A stretch of 64,000 bases of DNA from an uncultured Faecalibacterium sp. (GTDB lineage Bacteria > Bacillota > Clostridia > Oscillospirales > Ruminococcaceae). Positions 8,793 through 16,663 of this stretch are shown here, piece after piece. Every line of letters begins with the position of its first letter. Within the stretch, counting starts at the first letter, position 1. Below the pieces are notes generated by a model that had not been told where the DNA came from, did not search any database, and worked only from the letters and a program-made list of their open reading frames with translations. The translations under genes were made by a program, and so were the position numbers. The stretch spans positions 84,385-148,384 of the forward strand of contig CAKTFS010000002.1 of the NCBI GenBank assembly GCA_934561115.1. The letters are read 5' to 3'.

Positions 8793-8990
8793 AACGATTT
8801 TGAATGGCCTCCGCGTGCGCTTTGGCCATATTTTAAGGAAGATTATTTTTTTACTTCGGGCTGACGGAGCGTCTGCGGACGCTTCGTCAGCCCATTTTCA
8901 CAGAAAAGGTTTTAGCTAAAGCAATATCGGACAGCCCGACATTGCTTTTTCACAGGGGACTTTGCAGTCTCTGTTTTATTATATTCAAAA
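8793..8990. repeat. Dispersed intergenic element, copy B
   Basis: The end module (AATGGCCTCCGC...GCTTTGGCCATATT) at about 8803-8832 is followed by a hairpin at 8858-8893 (15-bp stem with one mismatch, loop CTGCGG). Next come CATTTTCACAG and a second, imperfect hairpin at about 8917-8948. The space between ktrB and pepT holds nothing else I can recognise. Confidence 0.75.
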
Positions 8991-8995
8991 CGAAA

Positions 8996-10213
8996 TCACT
9001 CTGCGTACAGGGAGATGATATTCAACACGATCTCGGTGCAACGATCCATCCGCTCCACGGTGGTGCACTCGCATACGCCGTGGAAGTTGAAGCCGCCGGT
9101 GCCCAGATTGGGGCAGGGCAGACCCATCCAGCTCAGGGTAGCGCCATCGGTGCCGCCGCGCACGGGTACCTCCACCGGCTCCAGACCGGCCATGCGCACA
9201 GCCTTGCGGGCAGTCTCGATAAGGTGGAAATGGGGCTTGATCTTTTCCAGCATATTGCGGTAACTGTCCTTGATCTCCACTTCTACGGTGCCTGCACCAT
9301 ACTTGCCGTTCAGGTAATCGGCAATGTCCTGCATATTGTCCTTTTTGAACTGCAGCTTAGCGGCATCGTGATCGCGCAGGATGTAGCCCAGCTTTGCGGT
9401 GGTGACATCGCCGTACATCTGGCACAGGTGGTAGAAGCCCTGACGTCCCTCGGTGGTCTCGGGACGTGCCATCACGGGCAGAGCGCTGTGGAACTCCATG
9501 GCAACGTTGGAGGCGTTGATCATGGTGTCCTTGGCGGAGCCGGGGTGCACCGAGAAGCCGTGGATGGTCACGGTGGCAGAAGCGGCGTTGAAGTTCTCGT
9601 ACTCAATGTCGCAGGCATCGCCGCCGTCCACCGTGTAGGCAAAGTCTGCACCGAAGCCGGGGATATCGAACAGGTCGGCACCCTCGCCGATCTCTTCGTC
9701 CGGGGTAAAGCCGATGCACAGCTTGCCGTGGGGACGACCCTCGCGGATGACGGTCTCCACAGCGGTCATGATCTCAGCCACACCGGCTTTATCGTCTGCA
9801 CCCAGCAGGGTGGTGCCGTCGGTGGTGATGAGGGTCTCGCCCTTCATGGAGGCAAGGAAGGGGAAGGCAGAGACCTTCATTACCTTGCCGGTGGCGGGCA
9901 GCACCACATCGCCGCCGTCATAGTTCTCGTGCAGGATGGGGTTCACGTTCTCGCCGCTGGCATCCGGGGCAGTGTCCATGTGGGCGATCAGACCCAGTGC
10001 GGGCTTTTCCTCGCAGCCGGGGGTGGCGGGCAGGGAACCATAGACGTAGCAGTGCTCGTCCACACGGGCGTCCTCCACGCCCAGAGCCTTCAGCTCCTCC
10101 ACCAGCTTGTGAGCCAGATCGAACTCCCGCGCAGCGGAAGGATGGGTGCCGGACTCCGGGTCCGAGGTGGTGTAGACCCTGACGTAATCAAGCAGTCGTT
10201 CATAGGCGCGCAT
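8996..10213 (-). CDS. pepT: peptidase T (tripeptide aminopeptidase)
   Basis: Cytoplasmic M20 di-zinc peptidase that removes the N-terminal residue of tripeptides. The 405-residue length fits PepT. Metal and catalytic motifs are visible: IAHMDTAPD (His78, Asp80), GADDKAG, PDEEIGEG and VDGGDACDIEYENF. ATG 10213 is preferred over an in-frame GTG at 10225 because the GTG overlaps the AAAGGAG ribosome-binding site. Transcribed alone from a clear promoter. Confidence 0.95.
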   Translation of the reverse strand: MRAYERLLDYVRVYTTSDPESGTHPSAAREFDLAHKLVEELKALGVEDARVDEHCYVYGSLPATPGCEEKPALGLIAHMDTAPDASGENVNPILHENYDGGDVVLPATGKVMKVSAFPFLASMKGETLITTDGTTLLGADDKAGVAEIMTAVETVIREGRPHGKLCIGFTPDEEIGEGADLFDIPGFGADFAYTVDGGDACDIEYENFNAASATVTIHGFSVHPGSAKDTMINASNVAMEFHSALPVMARPETTEGRQGFYHLCQMYGDVTTAKLGYILRDHDAAKLQFKKDNMQDIADYLNGKYGAGTVEVEIKDSYRNMLEKIKPHFHLIETARKAVRMAGLEPVEVPVRGGTDGATLSWMGLPCPNLGTGGFNFHGVCECTTVERMDRCTEIVLNIISLYAE

Positions 10214-10270
10214 AACAAAGCACACTCCTTTAGCAATATTGAAGGATCACAGTTTTGCGATCCAGCTTCT

Positions 10271-10299
10271 ATCATACCCTGTTTTTCCTGTTTTGACAA
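10271..10299 (-). promoter_or_regulatory. pepT promoter
   Basis: Minus-strand TTGTCA (10294-10299) and TATGAT (10271-10276), spacer 17 bp. Confidence 0.75.
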
Positions 10300-10475
10300 C
10301 CTTTTTTGCGCACTTGGGACAGAAAGCGCAGATTCAACAACAAAATGAACAAAATTCACCTTGAAAAAGCTGTCCTCCACCCGTAAACGTGCTACAATAA
10401 AGGCATACTTACAAAGATGCAGGTCGCGCCGCACAGGCACGCATTCCGGTAAAGAAGGACCAGGAGGAGAATTTT

Positions 10476-11471
10476 ATGGCAGTCAAAGTGTTTTTCTATA
10501 CTCTGCGCCCCTACGATGAGCAGGGCATCTTGGAGGATCTGGCAAAGCAGCGGGGCATCGAGTACGGCTATACCGAGGCGTATCCTACCATGGAGAACGC
10601 CCAGTTGGCCGCAGGCTACGATGCGGTATCGCTGACACCCTGTGATATGAGCGCACCCATGCTGCAGCGCTTTCATGACCTTGGGGTGAAGGCCATCTGC
10701 TGCCGCTCCATCGGCTACGACCATGTGGATCTGGAAAAGGCGCGGGAGCTGGGCATGAAGGTTTCCAATGTGGATTATCCCCCCAACGGCGTGGCGAACT
10801 TTGCCATTATGCTCATGCTGATGAGCCTGCGCAAGGCGGGGCACATCCTCAAGCGCGGTGAACTGCAGGATTACTCCCTGAAGGGCAAGATCGGCCGGGA
10901 TATCTCCAACTGCACCGTGGGCGTTATTGGCACGGGGCGTATCGGGCAGACCGTGCTGAAGCACCTGTCCGGCTTTGGCTGTGAGCTGTTGGCCTACGAT
11001 CTGTACCAGAACGACGAGGTAAAGAAGATCGCAAAGTATGTCCCGCTGGAGACCCTGATCGCCGAGAGTGATGTCATCACCCTGCACACCAACGCCACGG
11101 AGGAAAACCACCACCTGCTCAACGCCGAGGCCTTTGCCAAAATGAAGCGCGGTGTGACCATTGTGAACACCGCCCGCGGCAAGCTGATCGACAGCGACGC
11201 CCTGCTGGCTGCGCTGGAAAGCGGGCAGGTGGGCGCTGCCGGTCTGGATGTGCTGGAAAACGAGAACGGCCTGTACTACTACGATCGCATGGGCGATGTG
11301 ATCCCGAACCCGGAGCTGGCCGCCCTGCGCGCCATGCCCAACGTGATCCTGACCGACCACACGGCCTTCTACACCTATGAGGACGTAAAGAGCATGGTGC
11401 GCGGCGTGCTGGAAAGCGCCGCCGCCTTTGCCGAGGGCTCGCCCACCCGGCACGATGTGACCAACCGCTGA
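10476..11471 (+). CDS. ldhA: D-lactate dehydrogenase (D-2-hydroxyacid dehydrogenase family)
   Basis: NAD-dependent reduction of pyruvate to D-lactate in fermentation. 331 residues, with the Rossmann motif GVIGTGRIG, the Arg-containing NTARGKLID and the Glu/His region LENENGL and LTDHTAF, characteristic of the D-LDH/VanH group. AGGAGGAG precedes the ATG. Faecalibacterium-type bacteria excrete D-lactate, which fits. A 2-hydroxyisocaproate-type specificity cannot be excluded from sequence alone. Confidence 0.88.
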   Translation: MAVKVFFYTLRPYDEQGILEDLAKQRGIEYGYTEAYPTMENAQLAAGYDAVSLTPCDMSAPMLQRFHDLGVKAICCRSIGYDHVDLEKARELGMKVSNVDYPPNGVANFAIMLMLMSLRKAGHILKRGELQDYSLKGKIGRDISNCTVGVIGTGRIGQTVLKHLSGFGCELLAYDLYQNDEVKKIAKYVPLETLIAESDVITLHTNATEENHHLLNAEAFAKMKRGVTIVNTARGKLIDSDALLAALESGQVGAAGLDVLENENGLYYYDRMGDVIPNPELAALRAMPNVILTDHTAFYTYEDVKSMVRGVLESAAAFAEGSPTRHDVTNR

Positions 11472-11485
11472 GGAAGCATGAAATG

Positions 11486-11520
11486 CAAAAATCGGACAGA
11501 CCACGGTCTGCCCGATTTTT
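11486..11520 (+). terminator. ldhA terminator
   Basis: AAAAATCGGACAGACC pairs with GGTCTGCCCGATTTTT with one mismatch. It closely resembles the terminator at 36683. Confidence 0.85.
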
Positions 11521-11605
11521 GTTTGCGTTGATTTTTGCCCTAAAGCAGCAGCTTACTCAGCCAGAGCGGCGGCAACAGCTTTCAGGAAAAATGCCGTCCT
11601 CTGCC

Positions 11606-11649
11606 TGTAAAAATAGGACACAGGGGCAACTATGCTGCTCCGGTGTCCT
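11606..11649 (-). terminator. pfkA terminator
   Basis: Minus-strand stem AGGACAC/GTGTCCT with internal pairing, followed by ATTTTTAC. Between the two terminators (11521-11605) I see no gene. Confidence 0.6.
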
Positions 11650-11668
11650 GAACAGATCGATAGAAAAC

Positions 11669-12748
11669 TCAGCCCAGACAGACGCCCATGCGGCGGGCTA
11701 CGTTCAGCAGCTCGCAGTTTTCGGGCACATTGCGGGTCTTGCCGGCAATGTCTGCCAGACGGTTCTCAGTCACCCGGCGGTTCACCATGGCCACGGTCAC
11801 GCCGTAGCGCTCCACCTCCACCAGCTGTGCGGCATAGCTGCCGAACTGGGTGGCCAGCACACGGTCGTAGGCGCTGGGGCTGCCGCCGCGCTGCATGTGG
11901 CCCGGGATGCACACACGGGTCTCCATGCCGGTCTTTTTCTGCACAGCCTGTGCAATGCGGTTGGTGGCGGTGGTGCCAAGGCCTGCCTCGGCGCGTTTGG
12001 CCATCCAGTCCTTGCGCTTCATGCGGGCTTCTTCGGTGTTGATGGCACCCTCGGCCACGGCAAGGATGGAGAAGTTCGAGCCCTTCTTGGCGCGGCGCTC
12101 CACGGCCTCGCACACGCGGTCGATGTCGTAGGGCAGCTCAGGCAGCAGGATGATGTCCGCACCGCCGGCAATGCCGGAGTACAGGGTAAGCCAGCCGGCT
12201 TTGTTGCCCATGATCTCGATGCACATCACGCGGCTGTGGCTGCCGGCGGTGGTGTGGATGCGGTCGATGACGTCCGTGGCAATATCCACAGCGGTATGGA
12301 AACCGAAGGTCACATCGGTGCCGTAGATATCGTTGTCAATGGTCTTGGGCAGGCCGATGATGTTCAGCCCCTCCTGCGAAAGCAGGTTGGCGGTCTTGTG
12401 GGTGCCGTTGCCGCCCAGACACAGCAGACAGTCGAGCTTCGCGGCCTTGTAGGTCTTTTTCATGGCGGCGACCTTATCAATGTTGTCGTCCTCCACCACA
12501 CGCATCATCTTGAAGGGGGTGCGCTTGGTGCCCAGAATGGTGCCGCCTAAGGTCAGGATGCCGCGGAAGTCGTCCTCGTTCATCTCACGGTAGTCGCCAT
12601 TGATCAGGCCGCTGTAACCGTTGGCAATGCCCACGATCTCCACGTTGTCCCCCATGCGGGCGTACAGTGCTTTTGCAACGCCGCGGATGGTGGCGTTCAG
12701 GCCCGGACAATCGCCGCCGGAAGTCAGGATACCAACACGTTTTTTCAT
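11669..12748 (-). CDS. pfkA: 6-phosphofructokinase (mixed-substrate group III type)
   Basis: Phosphorylates fructose-6-phosphate in glycolysis. 359 residues, starting MKKRVGILTSGGDCPGLN. The phosphoryl-donor motif reads GGNGT, with Gly at the position that favours ATP but Asn where most PFKs have the Mg-binding Asp. PKTIDNDI carries the Lys that accompanies PPi-type or mixed enzymes. This places it in the group III class, and the actual donor (ATP or PPi) is uncertain. Transcribed alone from a TTGACA promoter. Confidence 0.92.
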   Translation of the reverse strand: MKKRVGILTSGGDCPGLNATIRGVAKALYARMGDNVEIVGIANGYSGLINGDYREMNEDDFRGILTLGGTILGTKRTPFKMMRVVEDDNIDKVAAMKKTYKAAKLDCLLCLGGNGTHKTANLLSQEGLNIIGLPKTIDNDIYGTDVTFGFHTAVDIATDVIDRIHTTAGSHSRVMCIEIMGNKAGWLTLYSGIAGGADIILLPELPYDIDRVCEAVERRAKKGSNFSILAVAEGAINTEEARMKRKDWMAKRAEAGLGTTATNRIAQAVQKKTGMETRVCIPGHMQRGGSPSAYDRVLATQFGSYAAQLVEVERYGVTVAMVNRRVTENRLADIAGKTRNVPENCELLNVARRMGVCLG

Positions 12749-12838
12749 TCAAATACCCTCTTTCATTATCATTCAGGCAAAGCCGAACGGTCCGGCAAAG
12801 GGTGCCGGGCTGACCGGGATCCTACCTTTTATAGTATT

Positions 12839-12867
12839 AGAGTATTCCGAAAGAGGAGTGCTGTCAA
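12839..12867 (-). promoter_or_regulatory. pfkA promoter
   Basis: Minus-strand TTGACA (12862-12867), 17-bp spacer and TACTCT (12839-12844). A roughly 85-nt leader to the ATG follows, with no recognised regulatory RNA. Confidence 0.75.
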
Positions 12868-12946
12868 GAGAAAAACCAAAAATTTACAAGCCTGCGTGTA
12901 CGGGGAAGCTGCCGCGAAAACTTTTGCAGAAAAACTGAAAAAATGG

Positions 12947-12975
12947 TTGACAAGCGGCCCGCCGGCGTGTATAAT
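12947..12975 (+). promoter_or_regulatory. Consensus promoter of the tRNA-Gln/tRNA-Pro unit
   Basis: Perfect TTGACA (12947-12952) and TATAAT (12970-12975) with a 17-bp spacer, as expected for stable RNA. Confidence 0.9.
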
Positions 12976-13019
12976 ATCCCTTGTCAGCAACGCACGGCGC
13001 GGCTGACAGAACCGAATAT

Positions 13020-13093
13020 TGGGGATTTGCATAGTGGTAGTGCGGTAGACTCTGACTCTACTTGTGGGAGTTCGATTCTCTCATCCCCAACCA
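13020..13093 (+). tRNA. tRNA-Gln (anticodon CTG)
   Basis: Acceptor TGGGGAT/ATCCCCA, anticodon arm GTAGA-CTCTGAC-TCTAC, discriminator A, encoded CCA at 13091-13093. Reads CAG. Confidence 0.95.
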
Positions 13094-13125
13094 GTTACCG
13101 CAGCCGAATAAGCTGCGGTATTTTC

Positions 13126-13200
13126 GGGGCATAGCGCAGTTGGTAGCGCGCCTCGTTCGGGACGAGGAGGCCGTGGGTTCAAATCCCGCTGCTCCGACCA
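13126..13200 (+). tRNA. tRNA-Pro (anticodon CGG)
   Basis: Acceptor CGGGGCA/TGCTCCG, anticodon arm CCTCG-TTCGGGA-CGAGG, T-loop TTCAAAT, encoded CCA at 13198-13200. A small hairpin (GCAGC...GCTGC) separates it from tRNA-Gln. Confidence 0.95.
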
Positions 13201-13239
13201 AAAAAGACCAGTACACATTTGTGTACTGGTCTTTTTTTA
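13201..13239 (+). terminator. tRNA unit terminator
   Basis: AAAAAAGACCAGTACAC, loop ATTT, GTGTACTGGTCTTTTTTT. Confidence 0.9.
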
Positions 13240-13257
13240 TCTTTGCAGCGGGATTTG
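13212..13257 (+). repeat. 46-bp direct repeat, first copy, with inverted tRNA-Pro T-arm
   Basis: The 46 bases from TACACATTTG to GGGATTTG recur exactly at 13360-13405. The segment GCAGCGGGATTTGAAC (13245-13260) is the exact reverse complement of the tRNA-Pro T-arm at 13177-13192. Confidence 0.9.
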
Positions 13258-13359
13258 AACAGGGCGGCGGCACGCAGTGCCGCAAGCAATCAGCCCTGTG
13301 GGCTGTTGCTTAGCCCGCGGGTCCCAACCCGTAGGAATGTCTACCGGGGTGACTGTTAC

Positions 13360-13405
13360 TACACATTTGTGTACTGGTCTTTTTTTATCTTTGCAGCGGG
13401 ATTTG
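13360..13405 (+). repeat. 46-bp direct repeat, second copy
   Basis: Identical to 13212-13257, including terminator half and truncated inverted T-arm sequence. The rest of the gap between the tRNAs and the HAD gene (13258-13627) shows no convincing gene, only a partial end of the dispersed element near 13566-13605 (TTTTTTCACGG...GTCGCAGCGG). Confidence 0.9.
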
Positions 13406-13627
13406 CAACGGCGACGACCGCTGCCTGCGGCAGAAACAGGGAGGAGCTGTTGGGGCAGCGTTCTGATTTTTCAAAGCCCTGCCAAGGGGCTGTGGAAAAA
13501 TCAGCAAACGCAACCCGGTAGAGGGCGGCGGTTCGAGGCCACTGCGGGCGTTTCTGAGCTGCTTTTTTCACGGTTGGGGTCGCAGCGGAAAACGGCATCT
13601 GCAATAAAAACAGTATGCTTTACGGAA

Positions 13628-13668
13628 TAAAAAACGACCGCCGCACAAAACGCTGTGCAGCGGCCGTT
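13628..13668 (-). terminator. Terminator of the queT-HAD operon
   Basis: Minus-strand stem AACGGCCGCTGCAC with GTGCGGCGGTCGTT followed by TTTTATT. It is a member of the recurring TGCACAAAA-type set. Confidence 0.8.
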
Positions 13669-13672
13669 GCAG

Positions 13673-14326
13673 TTATTCTATCGTTTCCAGCAGTGCGGGC
13701 AGCTGGGCAAGGTCGTCAATGACGTAGGGACTGGCCTTTTCCAGCCGGGCGCGGGACTGATGCCCGCCGGTGTACAGCACACAGGCTGCTCCGATGGCCG
13801 CAGCCACCTCGGCGTCGTGGTCGGTGTCGCCGACCATCACGCAGGCCGCCGGGTCGATGCCGGTGCGGCGCAGATAGTCGGTGCCAAGCTGTACCTTGCT
13901 TACGCCGTAAATGTCCGCAAGGCCGAGCAACTCGGTAAAAAAGCCTTGCAGACCCCGGGCGGATACCTGCTCGATCAGGTAATCACGGCGGGAGGCAGAA
14001 AGCACAGCCTGCTGCCAGCCCATGCGGGACAGCGTTTGCAGGGTGTCAACGGCGTGTGCCGTTACAGCGCAGCCGGGCACACCGGCATTGTAGTGCTCCA
14101 TAAAGCGGGCGGCAAGCTCCGGGTAGGGGTGCCGCGCAAAATCGAACCCGGCGCAGCGGTAGTAGTCCTCGATGGGAAAGCCGAACAGCTCCCGGTAGGC
14201 AGCCAGATCGTACCGCTGGGGGTAGCCGTGGGTCTCCAGCATCCAGTTCAGGCATTCGTGGGTAAAATCCACATCGTCCATCAGGGTACCGTTCCAGTCC
14301 CAGAAGATCATACCGTTTGGCTGCAT
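13673..14326 (-). CDS. HAD-superfamily hydrolase (phosphoglycolate phosphatase-like)
   Basis: 217 residues with motif I FWDWNGTLMDD (residues 8-18), motif II LSAS and motif IV VGDTDHDAEVA, giving a Gph-like HAD phosphatase with an alpha-helical cap (about 20-95). The usual second Asp of DxD is Asn here, as in some Gph-like proteins. Substrate unknown. It follows queT by 15 bp, so it should share the preQ1-responsive leader, though a role in queuosine metabolism is only inference. Confidence 0.8.
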   Translation of the reverse strand: MQPNGMIFWDWNGTLMDDVDFTHECLNWMLETHGYPQRYDLAAYRELFGFPIEDYYRCAGFDFARHPYPELAARFMEHYNAGVPGCAVTAHAVDTLQTLSRMGWQQAVLSASRRDYLIEQVSARGLQGFFTELLGLADIYGVSKVQLGTDYLRRTGIDPAACVMVGDTDHDAEVAAAIGAACVLYTGGHQSRARLEKASPYVIDDLAQLPALLETIE

Positions 14327-14341
14327 GGAAACCTCCTTGCG

Positions 14342-14869
14342 TTATTCCGTCACAAATACCTTGCGCAGCGCGGCGTTGCTCTCGATCAGCTTTACCAGCA
14401 CAACGCCCAGCACGGTGCAGCTGATCACTTCGCCGATGCCCACCGAGATGCCGTTGGTGATGCAGGCCAGCCAGATGGGTGCGCTGGACGTGGGGTCCGG
14501 GAACATCACGGCAATTTCAATGCCGATGATCACGGCGTTGAACAGCACCGGGGGCAGGCTGGCGGCAATGGCCAGACCCTTGAAGCGCACATTGCGCAGC
14601 ATGTAGGTGACAAGGCAGGCCAGCAGGGTAGCCAGTGTGCCAAAGATCACATCTACGATGGTGGAGCCCAGCAGGTTTGCCAGGAAGCAGCCCAGCACAA
14701 CACCCACGATGTACTCGGCACCGAACACGGGCAGCAGGCACAGAGCCTCGGCCACGCGCACCTGCACAGCACCATAGGAGAGGGGCTGCAGTGCCAGACA
14801 CAGCACCACGTAGATGGCTGCCACTACACCGCAGTGCACCAGCTTACGGACGGAAGAATTCTGATTCAT
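14342..14869 (-). CDS. queT: QueT family transporter (queuosine precursor uptake, ECF S-component)
   Basis: 175-residue membrane protein with about five hydrophobic helices and the conserved VRVAEALCLLP segment of QueT (COG4708), the substrate-binding subunit for preQ1-type precursors that works with a shared ECF energy module. ATG 14869 follows GGAG, which lies inside the preQ1-III riboswitch, so ligand binding can hide the ribosome-binding site. First gene of a two-gene operon with the HAD hydrolase. Confidence 0.9.
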   Translation of the reverse strand: MNQNSSVRKLVHCGVVAAIYVVLCLALQPLSYGAVQVRVAEALCLLPVFGAEYIVGVVLGCFLANLLGSTIVDVIFGTLATLLACLVTYMLRNVRFKGLAIAASLPPVLFNAVIIGIEIAVMFPDPTSSAPIWLACITNGISVGIGEVISCTVLGVVLVKLIESNAALRKVFVTE

Positions 14870-14873
14870 GATA

Positions 14874-14980
14874 ATACTCCAGCGGTTTGATTTTGACCGC
14901 ACAGGAACCGCCAGCTCCTGTGGGTTTTGCCCGGCACCGCTCGAGTGGCACCGGGGAGCCTAAAATCCTAAGTTGCTCTT
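14874..14980 (-). ncRNA. preQ1-III riboswitch
   Basis: Minus-strand leader beginning AGCAACTTAGGATTTTAGG, then a GGCTCCCCGGTGCC/GGTGCCGGG helix, CAAAACCCACAGG, CTGGCGGTTCCTG and a terminal part containing CCGCTGGAG, the queT Shine-Dalgarno. This matches, from memory, the preQ1-III class described from Faecalibacterium upstream of queT. Overlap with the ribosome-binding site indicates translational control. The fold was not computed. Confidence 0.87.
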
Positions 14981-15014
14981 TGAGGATACTGTACAAAAAA
15001 GCACAGCAGTAGGG

Positions 15015-15043
15015 AGTATATCACAAAATCGGACGGAATGCAA
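15015..15043 (-). promoter_or_regulatory. queT promoter
   Basis: Minus-strand TTGCAT (15038-15043) and TATACT (15015-15020), spacer 17 bp, about 30 bp before the riboswitch. Confidence 0.7.
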
Positions 15044-15054
15044 TGGGAAGAGGA

Positions 15055-15264
15055 GAATCGAAAATGCCCTCCGCGCTGCTCTGGGCATATTCAGCGGAAA
15101 GAATTTTTCATTTACAGTTTCGAAACGCCTGCGGGCGTTTCGAAACTGACTTTTCACGGGAAAGGTCGCAGCGGTGAACAGGCGCTGAAAACTGTCGTTT
15201 GCCTTTACGACCCCTGTTGTAAAAATGGGGTTCAGGAAAGTCCGCAGACTTTCCTGAACCCCCA
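15055..15264. repeat. Dispersed intergenic element, copy C (two variable hairpins)
   Basis: End module AATGCCCTCCGC...GCTCTGGGCATATTCAGCGG (15063-15097). Hairpin 15116-15147 has a 13-bp perfect stem and loop CTGCGG. A linker CTTTTCACGGGAAAGGTCGCAGCGG-like segment and a CCTTTACGACCCC segment shared with copy D follow. Hairpin 15227-15262 has a 15-bp perfect stem and loop CCGCAG. The second hairpin lies 14 bp after the degV stop and may act as its terminator. Confidence 0.8.
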
Positions 15265-15275
15265 AATTTTAAATT

Positions 15276-16148
15276 TTACCCTCTGGGGTGACCGGTGTAA
15301 ACCAGCGCCACGGTATCGGGGCCGGTGTTGGCAGAGACCACACCGCCCAGCTCAAATACGGCCAGCGGCGGCTTGCCAAAGGCCTTGCGGCAGGCCTTTT
15401 CCAGATCCTCTGCCTGCGGGATGTTGGTGTGGCCGATCATATACTCAAAATCCTCCACATCCCCGGCGCGCTTCTGGCACAGCTCCACCATGGCGGGCAC
15501 CACCTTGTCGTCGCCGCGCACCTTGGCCTCCACCTTGGTCTTGCCGTCGATCAGGGTGATGATGGGGCGGATGCCCATCAGCTCGCCCATGACGGCTGCG
15601 GCGGCGGAGATGCGGCCGCTCTTTTTCATCTGCTTCAGGCTGTAAGGCCCCAGCACGATCTCCATGCAGTTCATCTGCCGCTCAAACTCGTGGATGACGT
15701 GGCGGATCTCTGCGCCGTTCTGCAGCTTGCGTGCCATCTCGCACAGATACCAGCCGAACACCATAGAATAGGTGTGGGGGTCCAGCAGATGGATGTTCAG
15801 ATGATGCTCCGGGCGCTCCTCCCGCAGCATACCCTGCGCCATCAGGGCGTTGTTGTAGGTGGAGGAGCCGGATTTGTTGATGGGCACATGGATGACATCC
15901 GTGTAGCCCTCGTCCACATACTGGCAGTATTTTTCACAGAACTGGATGGGCGTGATGGCGGCGGTAGAGGGCACACCCTTTGCCGCGCGCATCTTATCGT
16001 AGAACTCGGTGTTGGTGCAGTCCACACGCTCAACGTAGTCCACATCATCCAGCAGGATGTGAAAACTCATGATATCAATGCCGTACTTTTCGGCCATCTC
16101 CTGCGGGATATCGCAGGAGGAATCGGTCAGAATTGCGATCTTGCTCAT
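15276..16148 (-). CDS. DegV family fatty-acid-binding protein
   Basis: 290 residues beginning MSKIAILTDSSCDIP, the DegV/FakB signature. These proteins bind a fatty acid and present it to a fatty acid kinase (FakA) for phosphorylation and membrane-lipid synthesis. No FakA is in the window. The ATG at 16148 has GAGGG upstream. Last gene of the kinase-trmL-degV operon; 8 bp separate it from trmL. Confidence 0.9.
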   Translation of the reverse strand: MSKIAILTDSSCDIPQEMAEKYGIDIMSFHILLDDVDYVERVDCTNTEFYDKMRAAKGVPSTAAITPIQFCEKYCQYVDEGYTDVIHVPINKSGSSTYNNALMAQGMLREERPEHHLNIHLLDPHTYSMVFGWYLCEMARKLQNGAEIRHVIHEFERQMNCMEIVLGPYSLKQMKKSGRISAAAAVMGELMGIRPIITLIDGKTKVEAKVRGDDKVVPAMVELCQKRAGDVEDFEYMIGHTNIPQAEDLEKACRKAFGKPPLAVFELGGVVSANTGPDTVALVYTGHPRG

Positions 16149-16156
16149 AGTGTCCC

Positions 16157-16663
16157 TCATTTCCATTCATAATCTCGTAGGTGGCCGTGGTCCAGCAGCT
16201 CCGGGAAATCCCACTGCCGCAGCACCTCGTACACGCCAACCGCCACGCTGTTGGAAAGGTTCAGGCTGCGGCAGGTGTCCCGCATGGGCATGCGGATGCA
16301 GTGCTCCTGATTTTCCGCAAGCAGCGCCTCCGGCAGACCGGCGTCCTCGCGGCCGAACACCAGATAAGCCCCGTCCGGGTACTGTACATCGGTGTAGCGC
16401 TGGGGTGCCTTGGTGGTAAAGTAGTAGTAGGGGCCGTTGTTGCGGGCAAAAAAGTCCGCAAGGCCGTCGTAGTAGGTAATGTCCAGATAATGCCAGTAGT
16501 CCAGCCCGGCGTGTTTGAGCTTTTTGTCGTCAATGGCAAAGCCCATGGGCCCTACCAGATGCAGACGGCAGGCGGTGCAGGCGCAGGTACGCGCCACGTT
16601 GCCGGTGTTCTGGGGGATGCGGGGCTCTACCAGAACGATATTCAAAGTCGGCTTGTCCATCAT
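16157..16663 (-). CDS. trmL: tRNA (cytidine/uridine-34-2'-O)-methyltransferase TrmL
   Basis: SPOUT methyltransferase that 2'-O-methylates the wobble base of tRNA-Leu. 168 residues with NIVLVEPRIPQNTGNVART, VFGREDAGLP and LNLSNSVAV motifs. The start ATG 16663 follows GGAGGG and overlaps the TGA of the upstream kinase gene (ATGA), suggesting translational coupling. Confidence 0.93.
   Translation of the reverse strand: MMDKPTLNIVLVEPRIPQNTGNVARTCACTACRLHLVGPMGFAIDDKKLKHAGLDYWHYLDITYYDGLADFFARNNGPYYYFTTKAPQRYTDVQYPDGAYLVFGREDAGLPEALLAENQEHCIRMPMRDTCRSLNLSNSVAVGVYEVLRQWDFPELLDHGHLRDYEWK

Noticed and set aside
13240-13640. Possible CRISPR-like or tandem array because of the repeated 46-bp block
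   Set aside because: Only two copies, unequal spacing and tRNA-derived content; no array and no cas genes.
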